The translations under genes and the position numbers were made by a program. Below are positions 1 to 9,900 of a stretch of 64,000 bases of DNA, piece after piece. The DNA is taken from the NCBI GenBank assembly GCA_917880885.1, contig OU862912.1:50703117-50767116 (forward strand). Reading direction: 5' to 3'. The notes below the pieces were generated by a model that was not told where the DNA came from, searched no databases, and worked only from the letters and a program-made list of their open reading frames with translations. Numbering within the stretch: the first letter of the stretch is position 1; every line of letters begins with the position of its first letter. This DNA comes from Limnephilus marmoratus. Taxonomy: Eukaryota > Arthropoda > Insecta > Trichoptera > Limnephilidae.

Positions 1-365
1 AAAGAGGAGACCGATTATTATAACGCATTTTCTCACAGGCTAAACCCTACAAATGTGCAGTTTATCTCTTTTTAGAGTCGCTTTTTCGTTTCATCGAGTT
101 TCAAATCACAACTGTGCAAAAGAAGTTTTCACTTAAAAAAACCGAGAGTGCAATTCACAAGCGGTAGAAGTGAAACCTTCCGAAAACTAAAGTAGACAAC
201 AGTGGGGAGGCTGTGAAGCACCGCACAAAGAGCAGACCGATTATACTATCTCATTCTCTCGCAGGCTAAATCCTATAGATGTATGTGTTTGTCTCTTTTT
301 AGTGTCGCTATTTTTCGTTTCATCGAGTTTAATCACAACGGTGCTAAAGAAGTTTTCTCTTCAAA
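1..365. repeat. Tandem ~230-bp dispersed repeat, about 1.5 copies
   Basis: Bases 1-130 and 230-365 are diverged copies of one unit. Both carry a core reading GAGACCGATTAT / GCAGGCTAAAYCCTA / TCGTTTCATCGAGTTT. The intervening piece (150-230) has GTGCAATTCACAAGCGGTAG. The same unit recurs at 57020-57570, and its GCGGTAGAAGTGAAAC part recurs inverted near 47370 and 63740. Its class is unknown. Confidence 0.6.
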
Positions 366-372
366 AACCTAC

Positions 373-465
373 ATTTTTATTTGTCCTGTACTCGTCTTTC
401 AAGCGCATGTAAAGGGCATGGGCTCGCTGCAGTTTCTCCTCGTATTCCAAAACCAGTCTGTTGGT
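373..465 (-). CDS. Coiled-coil gene exon 5
   Basis: The 31-codon phase-0 exon lies between a poly-pyrimidine TTTTTTTTCAG acceptor and a GTAGGT donor. It encodes LVLEYEEKLQRAHALYMRLK and ends KDEYRTNKN. Later exons would lie left of the window. Confidence 0.65.
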
Positions 466-3400
466 CTGAAAAAAAAATTAGATAAAAAGTATGCAACGTA
501 AAAAATAATTAAATATTTTTTTGGATACGATTTTAGATTTTCACAGCCAAAAATTATTTTGTTATTAGTTTTTGGGGTATCATGGTATTATGGGGTATTG
601 GGGTATTATCCATATCACACATCTGCCCTGATGATGGACAATGCAACGCTGTCCGAAACGTTGGTTAAAGAAGGAGGTAGCGCAACACGGCATAAAACCC
701 CAAAAACTAATAAAATAAAATAAAAAATATTTTCTTGTTAACTCTTGACAGGCCAAGATGCCAAACAGGACGTCCGTAACCGTGGGGGTCGGCTGATGAC
801 CCCATTTTTTTTTTTTTTTTTTAACTTTTAAACCAAAGTAAACACTTTTTCTTTTTTTGTTTTTTTTTTTGTTTTTTTTTTTTGTTTTTTATGTTTTTGC
901 AGGGAATATTACCTACCTATATTTGACAAAATATTTTTTCCTGCGATCAACGATTTTTTCACATTTTTTTTTAAATGGCATATTATGTATTAATCCTTTG
1001 CGCAGGAATACCTAAAATACTTAAAATATATTTCATGTATTTAAGTAGATATAAGAAGGATAGTTATTTTGGGGTCTACCTTCGGCCCCAGTTGGCTGCG
1101 GAAGGGTTAATTTGTTAAAAATAAAATGTTTTCACGAACCATTTCGTCTTTTTCTGCAATCAACTGCTGTTTTTCATTTTCCGCTCTTCTGGCACTGCAT
1201 ACGCTCTCAGCCGCCATGATATTCATTTGGTTGTACAGGTTTTTAACTGTTCATCCGAAAAAAATTATTACATATTTATTTTATGGTAAATTTTCGGGAT
1301 TAGTGTCCATGGTTATTACGAATAATTTGTAGAAAAAAGCTTTAGATTCGCCTTAATCACTATAAAAGGAAACTTTTTACATCACGGCCGGCGGAAAATA
1401 ATGCATTTTAATTTTCAATTGCGTAAAATAAAATTTCACTTCGCGAACCGATACTGCGACAACCCGGTTCGTCACTGTTATGTTGGTATCCCTGATACAA
1501 ACAAGAGCTAGATACGATTGTAGCCGACTTCGTGGGATACATGAAAAGGCGCGCAATTTGCATTTAGTTCCACCTCACGGATAATGCGGAATTTTGAGTT
1601 TAAACTACGAAAACTGCATGTCAAAATAATTTTAAAAAACATCCCAGGTTTTGAATGATTTATTTGGCAAAGCAGGGTTTGGGTAGCGGACTTGTGTATA
1701 TTATCTTTATTTTAAAAACCATCCCAGGATTTGAATGGTTTGTCTCCATTCCAGTGCCTGATTAGAGGTTCGTTTACATTATATTATTAATTCTGTTTTT
1801 CATAATTACGCGCCTTATCATGTATACCACGAAGTCGGCTACAATCGTATCTAGCTCTTGTTTGTATCAGGGATACCAACATAACATTGGCGAAATGGCC
1901 GCCGGGTTGTCACAGTATCGGTTCGCGAAGTGAAATTTTATTTTACGCAATTGAAAATTAAAATGCATTATTTTCCGCCGGCCGTGATGCAAAAAGTTTC
2001 CTTTTATAGTGATTAAGGCGAATCTAAAGTTTTTTTCTACAAATTATTCGTAATAACAATAACCATGGACACTAATCCCGAAAAATTACCAAAATAACTA
2101 TCAAAAATACACTGCCAAACTTTTTGAACATTAGGTTTATTTTAGTTATCTCAACCAATGACGTTACATACTATATTAGACGAGGGGTAGAAATCTCAAA
2201 GTGGGAAGACAATGGCAAGACAATTGTACCGGTCTCGATATCTAGTACTTTAGTACTAAACTGCTACGCGTCGAGTAAGGTTGCGTCTTACTAGCACTTA
2301 CCAGTAAGTAAATTGCGTTTTAAAAAGTGTCAAAATGCCCTCCTGTGTGATAAGAAAATGTTTCAATTACACGACAAATAATAGTAAAGGCGAATGAATA
2401 ACATTTCATTTGTAAGTACACGCAAATTACTTAATATTATTATCGATTATTATAAATATTACAATTAATTTTCATGTTTCCCGCTCGCGGTTTTACACGT
2501 CATTAGAGAAAATTCAAGTCCTACTAAAGTAAAGGGTCTGGACGCGCAACAGCCAAATTTCTGTTAATAAGTAAACTTCACTGTTTTAAAGTAGACTAAT
2601 CAGCCTAAACACTCTGTTTATTTGTTTGCTTGCGGTAAAACAACACCATAAATCAGTAGTTCTAACAAGTATTGATGACAATCGCCACCATTTGAAAACT
2701 GTCGTTGCCTTATTGTATTTATTGTATAGCTCGACATATCAAACTCCGACAGGCAGCCGGACCTTTTATTCTAGTGGGCCTCAAGAAAAGAAGACATTGA
2801 ACATTCCATCAAAAAGTGACAAGCAATATTCATTCATTGCATTCATACACACACATTATTTGATTGTCTATCTTTATCACACAGGAATAAACTTTTGAAT
2901 TAAGAAATTATACTGAAAGTCGCTGAAAACAAAAGAGTGTTCCTTACTTTCCACATTATATTTTGAGTATATGAGACTATGGCGAGTCTATTTATTTATG
3001 TAACGTCATTGATCTCAACGGTGTTGGTCTTACCCAGTCTTACCAAAGTGACGTTTGGTAAGACCAACACCGTTGGAAATGAATGCATTTTCACAAATTC
3101 ACACATTATTAGGTACGTTTGTTATTTGGGTGTTGGGAAAAGTTGAATAAAAAGAAATTAAGGTGCGCTTGGCAAAATTGAGGGAGATACAGCCGTTTAA
3201 AGAATGAATAAAATGACACTTCGTGAACTTATACTACGCCATTTTGTTACTATTATGTTGGTATCTCAGACTTGCTATGACCGAAGGTTGATACGATTGT
3301 AGTCAACTTCGTGTGATATACCTATAATAAGACGCTTAATTATGAAAAACAGAATTAATAATGGTCACAAACCATGTTACACAAACCAGGCGTAGCCGCT

Positions 3401-4378
3401 AAACTACTTGAAAACTGGGATGTTTTTCTTGCGTTGACGCGAGTAGGCGTTATAAAGGGGCACAAACCATGTTACATAAACCATGTTTTTAGAGGACGAT
3501 TACGAGTGCTACCAACTTTAAGGTTACAAAATGGCTGACAGTATCGGTTCATAAAGTGACATTTTATTCATACTTTAAACGGCTGTATCTCCCTCAATTT
3601 TGCCGAGCGCACCTTAATTTCTTTTTTATTCAACTTTTCCACACTTTTCTCATCTAGAAAGTGCATTTTTATTAAAATCCCCCACATTGGCGGGATCTGC
3701 ATTCCTCCCAAAACCTACCTTGTTCCTCATATTCGCGTTTGGTATCAAACATTTTTTTATTAAATTCTTCTTCGAATGTTTTTTGATCCAATTGGTGAGT
3801 GTTTTGGTATTCAGTTTTTTCCTTGCAATAAAAAAATATAATTTATAATTCATAGATTTGCAATTAAAATGCATATTTGTAAGTAAAATTGTAGTTCATT
3901 CATCGGAATAAAATAATTAAATGAAAATCATTGAGTAACACACAATAAAAAAATAAAATTAAAACATAGGTACCTTTTCCAAATCATCAATTAGTTTTTC
4001 CCTCGCCAATATGTCATCTTTGTAACGTTTTACTTCATTTTTAATTGCAACCAATTTGGATATTGTAACTTGTTGATCAGTTATAAGCTGCTTTGATTCT
4101 GCAAGTTCGATGATTTGCAACTTAACAGTTTCTCGAGCATCTTGTATTTCTTTATTCAAAGAGATAGTTTGTTTTTCAAGTTCTTGTCGTTCTTTGTAGC
4201 AATTTAAATAGCGCTGAAATAAAGTAATATACCTTCGTGGTAAATAAAAGGATTCAGAACTAAGGAGTATTCATAAAATTTGTATGGGAATTTTCACCTG
4301 ATTAATAAAAGATGTTTCGTGAATAATTTTCATAATGTCTTCATCTAAAAATCCCGCCTTCCCGTCTTTTTCTGCCAT
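373..4378 (-). CDS. Coiled-coil protein gene, first five coding exons (partial)
   Basis: I assembled five exons by splice sites and reading frame: 4298-4378, 3974-4213, 3719-3821, 1140-1246 and 373-465, all on the minus strand. They give 208 residues starting MAEKDGKAGFLDED. All junction phases agree (0, 0, 1, 0), and the last visible exon ends at a GTAGGT donor, so the gene continues beyond the left edge. The protein is rich in E, K, Q and R with leucines and isoleucines at heptad-like spacing and no signal peptide or membrane segment, so a cytoplasmic or cytoskeletal coiled coil is likely. I do not recognise the family. The exon 4 donor (GTTCGT) is weak. The gene is divergent from MINPP1, whose start is 2.4 kb away. 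Introns 3 and 4 are swollen by repeats. The exon model is inference from sequence only. Confidence 0.7.
541..725. mobile_element. Short Penelope-type fragment with inverted ends and hammerhead-like core
   Basis: ATTAGTTTTTGGGGT near 557 is answered by ACCCCAAAAACTAAT at 696-710, bracketing about 150 bp. Inside is CTGATGA (628-634), a GGACA/TGTCC stem (636-640 with 650-654) and GAAAC, the order of a type I hammerhead ribozyme core. Metazoan Penelope-like elements commonly carry such motifs. One extra base separates CTGATGA from the stem, so activity is uncertain. Confidence 0.5.
1140..1246 (-). CDS. Coiled-coil gene exon 4
   Basis: The exon starts in phase 1 after a GAACAG acceptor, exactly matching exon 3. 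It encodes NLYNQMNIMAAESV, then a charged segment ending EKDEM. The GTTCGT donor is weak, so the 3' boundary could shift. Confidence 0.6.
1277..2100. mobile_element. Fold-back element with ~290-bp inverted arms
   Basis: Left arm bases from about 1281 to 1565 are repeated in reverse complement from about 1815 to 2098. Shared blocks include GGGATTAGTGTCCATGG, CACGGCCGGCGGAAAATAAT and TAGCTCTTGTTTGTATCAGG. The centre carries two diverged direct copies of a CATCCCAGG-TTTGAATG block (1640 and 1725). There is no coding potential. It lies in intron 3 of the minus-strand coiled-coil gene. One arm of the same family recurs at 30515-30815. Confidence 0.75.
3136..3640. mobile_element. Second, diverged fold-back element
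   Basis: The ends GGAAAAGTTGAATAAAAAG and its reverse complement frame arms of about 110 bp, including AGATACAGCCGTTTAAAG and AATGACACTTCGTGAAC. The inner sequence (GATACGATTGTAGTCAACTT) resembles the element at 1277-2100, so the two belong to one superfamily of non-coding inverted repeats. Confidence 0.65.
3719..3821 (-). CDS. Coiled-coil gene exon 3
   Basis: The exon carries 34 codons plus one base between an ATTGCAAG acceptor and a GTAGGT donor. It continues the charged helix with EKTEYQNTHQLDQKTF and ends KREYEEQ. Confidence 0.65.
3974..4213 (-). CDS. Coiled-coil gene exon 2
   Basis: The exon is 80 codons in phase 0, between a TTATTTCAG acceptor and a GTACCT donor. It is the clearest coiled-coil stretch, with charged heptads including KERQELEKQ, KLQIIELAESK and REKLIDDLEK. 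Confidence 0.7.
4298..4378 (-). CDS. Coiled-coil gene exon 1 (start codon)
   Basis: The 27-codon first exon begins at an ATG preceded by TTCAAA and ends in CAG before a GTGAAA donor. It codes for an acidic N-terminus ending TSFINQ. Confidence 0.65.
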
Positions 4379-5606
4379 TTTGAATGATTTTTCCATCGGC
4401 TAACAAATTTATGATAGAAGCGGTCAGTTCAAGACGTATCTTTTTGTTCTATGGCAACATTGATATTTGTAGGGATGTAAGATTCGCTATTAGATAATAT
4501 TATTTAAAAAAATCATTCTTGAAACTGTTAAAATTGTGGTGGAAGTCCACTTAATTAACGTAGAACCTGTCAGATCTACAATGAAAATGAGATAATATTA
4601 TTAATTAATAAATAAACACCCTTTAATACATACTCCGCTACGTATCTGTTGATATTTTATGTATTCCCTTTGACTCAAGTTTCATCAGGGCTCAATATTG
4701 AAATACAATGTCACACTGATAACATCACCATGTCGCACTATCAAGTATTTGCTTCCATAGGTAAAAAAATATGGTAACAATAAATATGCTGAAAAAGGTA
4801 AGACTGAAACCGGGCGTGAGCAAAAATAGAAACCAAGTGCATAACATTATAATATTATGTAAATCTCTTTGAATGTTGAACAATACTTAAAAAATATGTT
4901 TTTGGTAAAAAACTAAAAACTTTATAAATAATAGAATACCGTATAAATTATTTTGTATCTTTATTTATTAGACAGTATAGCTAGGTTATCCCTAGACAGC
5001 TTATCTAGCTCTTTACTATATAATATTAAGTAAAAAAAAAAAACTTAATAACTATAGATTTTTTCATTATTATTGGTGCATGATGTGAACATTAGTTATT
5101 GGGTTTATAACCTAATTATTGTAATTTGTGGTTTTCTAATGCATGTAATGTTATAAACCTGTAAATGTTCCCAATAAAGAAAACAAAATAAAAAATAAGT
5201 TAATCGTTCACTTTGTTTATTCTTAACCTTGTTGTGTTATAGTGCAATTTCAGTAACCCCCAAGCCTAAGAAAATTCAAATTTTATTATTGAGAAATAAA
5301 AATATAATTTTTTTAATATAAAATTTTGAATAAAAACATTAAAATGTTTTAAAAATGGCTAAAACAAAAATTACTGACAACCACAAACAATAAAAAACAC
5401 AGACACATTTAATTAGAATGTCTTATAAACGTTATTGTCAACTCTTTTTTTTTCGTTTCGTGTAAAAATAATTAATAAAAAATTCTGTTTTTTTTTAACA
5501 AATTGCGGTCGCAAGCTTTGGATTCATAAAGGTGTATATTTTAATTTTTTTGCGGTTAACTTTGATATTTATATATTAAAGCGTTGTATTTTCCCTTTCT
5601 AATACC
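4379..5606. other. Intergenic AT-rich DNA, nothing recognised
   Basis: This stretch lies upstream of the minus-strand coiled-coil gene and presumably includes its promoter. I see only AT-rich sequence, homopolymer runs and no convincing ORF or repeat ends. Confidence 0.5.
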
Positions 5607-5614
5607 GTTTAGAC

Positions 5615-6425
5615 CAGTGGTGGGCAAACTTTCTTCATGGCGGGCGAGAAAGTTAAGAAAAATTTCAGAGGAGGGCCAGGAGTATAGCCAAAATGCATTT
5701 TGTTTTAAAATCTATATTTTATTTATAAAACTTTACACACAAACGCTAATTAACGCTTATTTAACTTTTATTTGAAGGCCCTGTTATGGTTGGGGTGTGA
5801 GACATATGAAATTGTTTTTGATTAGCCATAATGTCTTCAAATGCCGGTTTGAGGTGCGACGAAGTAACCTTTAACTGAGTTTTTCCGCAATTTCATGGTC
5901 GAAAAAGTCTGTTCGCCGACAAACGACGACCAAAACATCGCTATTATTTTCTTGGCGTGATCAATTATCTTTGGATATTCAGTTTTCGGCAGTTTTCTAT
6001 AAAAATCTAATTTTTCGGAATTAGAACAATTGTTTTAAATGGGAGCTGCACTGCATTTCAACAATTTATAACTGCTGCAATTCTGCAGGGACATTCTCCA
6101 GGTCCACATTAAACGGCATTGAACAAACATCAAGCGATGACTGAATATTCTAAAAATCTTGAAACCTAGTTTCAAATTCACATCGCAACGCAACACATGA
6201 ATTACGTAGCTAGTCTAGAAATGGCTTCTTTTTCAAATTCAGATAATTTACTTTATACAGCTGGCTATAATAGACCGCGAGAATTATATTTTGACGCCGA
6301 CGATACTTCGAAGTTTACAGTATATATAATAGGTATACTTATAATTTTGAAAGATCGTCGGCGGGCCGGATTAAATACTTTTGCGGGCCGGAGCTGGCCC
6401 GCGGGCCGTACTTTGCCCATCACTG
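5615..6425. mobile_element. Non-autonomous hAT element, 811 bp
   Basis: The ends CAGTGGTGGGCAAACT and AGTACTTTGCCCATCACTG are imperfect inverted repeats, flanked by a perfect 8-bp duplication GTTTAGAC (5607-5614 and 6426-6433). On the minus strand near 5840-5930 a remnant reads GEQTFSTMKLRKNSVKG, similar to the C-terminal dimerisation region of hAT transposases. It is therefore a deletion derivative of a larger element. Confidence 0.85.
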
Positions 6426-6824
6426 GTTTAGACCATATTTCTAATCATGGCGGTAAGCGAGACACAACGATTTCTATGAGACCTATGTGAGTTCTTCTGA
6501 AAACTGAACAAATTAGACTAGGGGTTAAAAAAGAACTTTTTTTTTATAAAGATAAATTTTATTGATTGTTTATTAAAACTTTCTTTCACAAAATTATAAC
6601 GAATGATGCTTTCAAAGAAATTAAAATTTAAATTTGCATTAGAAAAAAATCGTTGCGCTGGAAAGAGATTTTGTTATTTAAAAAAAATCTAAAAGATCGA
6701 CCGTGGAACGTGGAACATCCATCCCTAGTCATGTTTGAAGTTGACAGTTCGTTTGTTGTTTGTTTATTTTATTTTTGACAGATTTGACTATCTCAGTCAT
6801 CAATGACAAATTTATAGTTTTAAG

Positions 6825-6972
6825 ATGAATAAATTAACTTTTATTCTCATAATTCTCGCCACGTTAGTGCGACCAGATTTTGTTTACTTAGATAAAATTG
6901 AGGAGCGATTTGCAACCAAAACTCCTTATCGTTTACTAGCAAATGAAGACTTAAATCTCGGTTTCTATCCAG
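6825..6972 (+). CDS. MINPP1: MINPP1 exon 1: signal peptide
   Basis: The exon has 49 codons plus one base, starting ATG after TTTTAAG and ending at a GTTTGT donor. Residues 4-15 (LTFILIILATLV) form the hydrophobic signal-peptide core. The mature start includes the TKTPYR segment typical of the family N-terminus. Confidence 0.88.
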
Positions 6973-9900
6973 GTTTGTACAATTCTTAGTCAAATTATTT
7001 TGTGTTAAATACTGAAGTCATTCTAATACTGTGTAATATAATATATTACCCACCCCAAAACAGTTTCCTAGATAAATAATTACTAAATTTGAAAATGTAA
7101 CCTACAAAAAACTAAAGTTTTTAACAGCGATTATATTCTAGTACTATCATAGTATTAACTTTGCTTTTCTGTGCTTCTAATTCATAGAAACTTTTATCTT
7201 ACAGACACAATGCTAGCATTGAATGTTAAAATTGATGCAGTGTAATTATCGCTAGTTATTTTTACCTTTTAGTTTTATTATTTTTACTAAATGACTTTTG
7301 GAGTGTCGTAAGAAACATTGATAAAAACTATGTTTATACAAAGCTTCCAATAAAATGTATGAAAAGTTGTGCATTCAATTAAAAAATACCCTATTGCTAA
7401 GATATTTATTTCATTTCTTGCATATCGTCGCATTAATTCGTAGAATGCGTAACAACCAAATGTCAAATTTTACAGGAGGCACAAAAAACCTCGTAGTGAA
7501 AAAAAATGAAAGACGGGTCATTGTTTTTATTTATGTTCCGAACATATAATATATTTCGAGATTTATTTTCAATCATTTAACTTTTGTAAGTTAAGGCTTT
7601 CTATTTCAAATCGGAGTTAGGAAGTTTACGTAAAAACCGAGAATGGAGATACGTATTTTACAAAGATACCTACATACTTTTCTGCGAACAGTTTTATGAA
7701 CAACTAGCTGAAGACTTGGGAGATAGGAATTTTACATTCATAAATTAAAAGACAACAATACAGAACTGCGATATTAATTTTATAAATTACTAATACTACA
7801 AATAATTTTGTAGTTAAAGTGAATAGTAAGACCTGAAATGGTAAATAAAATAAAGTATGTGGAGTTAAGGAGTTTCGAAGTATTCGCGAGTAAAAATGGC
7901 AGCATTGTGTTACGCAGTTTCCTAATTTGTGTTTATCTAAAAAGATATATTTTTTTTAAATTTGCGAGTTTTACTAGTCGATGCGGGACTAATTTTAATT
8001 TTTCGAAGAAAACTTCTTCTAAAAGGTTGTTACTTTGTGATGTCATTATTTATTTATTAAAAGAAAATAACTTAGTTTACATCACTTTATTTTTTATATT
8101 TTATACTATCAACATGTTTCGTGAACCATGTTCTCTTCTTCAGGAATAAAAGTATACTAAAGTTCAAAAATTAATTATAGATTACATATGGAGAGAAGAA
8201 ATTGAAGGAGGGGGAAGGGTTGACAATGGTGGGAGTTTCGAAAAATTGGGGATTACCAAGCTATTAGAAAGGCCAGTTAAGTGGGAAGATATTTAAAACA
8301 GGGTTAACAAATTTTTTTTGCTTATTAATTATGTCAGCTTTGGAATTAACATTTTTTCTTATTTCTAAAATTTCTAAATTATTGATTTGCGATGTTTTAT
8401 ATCCTGTATGTAATATTTGAAGACCTGAATTTATGTCAAAGCTATGATCATATTTTAATAAATGGTCTGCGAACCAGTGGCGTAGCTAGGTAACCAAGGG
8501 CCCTGGGGCAAATTAAAAAATGGGGCCCCACTGCTATGTAAACTGATTAGGTTTTATCAAATAAAAATATGAAATATACAAATACTTTAAAAATGCTAAG
8601 CTACTTAATCTCTTTTTTGTGCACTGCAGGGCAGTTAATAAAAATATTAAACAGTAACAACATAAATTACAATTAATACTTGGTGTAAGTTTGGCTAATA
8701 AAACGAAATAGAGAAGATTCAAGGGTTTATTATATAAAGGTCGGGCCTACCAACTGACTAAATAACAATTATATTTATAAATTTTTCCTAGCTTTAGTTT
8801 TCGCAAAAGTATCAATGACTTCGTTTAAATCCAGGCTTGATGCGGTTTTGTTTTCAATTGCTATTAGCGATAAATGTCGGAGTCGAGTTTGGCCCATCTT
8901 ATTTCTTAAATAATTTTTTATTATTTTTAATTTGCTAAATTTTGGAATAACACAACCAAAAATGATTAACTGGACCATATTTAGAACACGAAATGTAGTA
9001 CGATTTTGAAAAACACCTATTGTTCTGGTTGCTGTCTGTTGGAAAAGGTCCAGAAGGCTGTAAAGGCCCCATATCAAGAATTTGACATTTTTCGTTATCA
9101 CTTAATATTTTGTTCGTGAAGTTTCCCAAGTCATAAGAAGATTTGTCGTACACATTTTCGAAAAATGTAGAGGTCTGTGGTTCCTCCAAATCCTCCGCTC
9201 TTATGCGTGTCATGCAAACGTCATCCACGTTCACATGATCGGCGGCGGAGGTATCTCCAACTGCAATAATTGTCGAATCTTCTTCAGTAGGCTTCTCAAC
9301 CAACACTGCAGTTACCACATTTGAGTCACTATCAATAGAAATATTTTGGCCAGATGTACTTGCAGAAGGCTGACTAAAAAACTTGTCAATTTTGGGCAAT
9401 TTTTGGTTAATATCTTCACTATCTTCTCTTTCTTGGCGTTGTTTGCGTTTAAATGCACCACTGGGTTTCTTCTTTTTATCCATAATTTTAGTTTTCTAAT
9501 TTATTTAAACAATACAATATTAGATTGTGCTCGAGTAGGTAGGTACTCACTATTCACTGACGATGTTAAAAGTAAAATAAAAGGAAAGAGAAACACACTG
9601 ATACGCTACAAGTGTCGTTGGGGAATGACGCACATATCACTATCCGTCAACTTGACAACACTGCCAACCTACAGAAAGAATTTAGGGGAATTCCCTAGGC
9701 ATAACTTTTGAATTTCTCTCAACTGAGTTGTCATGAGTGTCATGAGTGGGGTTGCAACCTGTCATATTTATTTTGAAAATGGGAGAAATTTCCAAAAGTT
9801 CAGTTCGATCGAGATTTCTGGTAAGGATTCGAGGGCCCCCTGAGCTTGAGGGCCCCGGGGCACTGCCCCGCGTAGCCCCTAGGTAGCTACGCGCCTGCTG

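Larger units (their letters stand above)
8475..9897. mobile_element. hAT element, internally deleted, ZMYM1-like transposase
   Basis: The ends CAGTGGCGTAGCTAGG and CCTAGGTAGCTACGCGCCTG are inverted repeats, and an exact 8-bp duplication CTGCGAAC flanks the element (8467-8474, 9898-9905). It interrupts the minus Penelope copy. Only the two ends of the transposase gene remain, so it would need a helper transposase to move. Confidence 0.9.
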
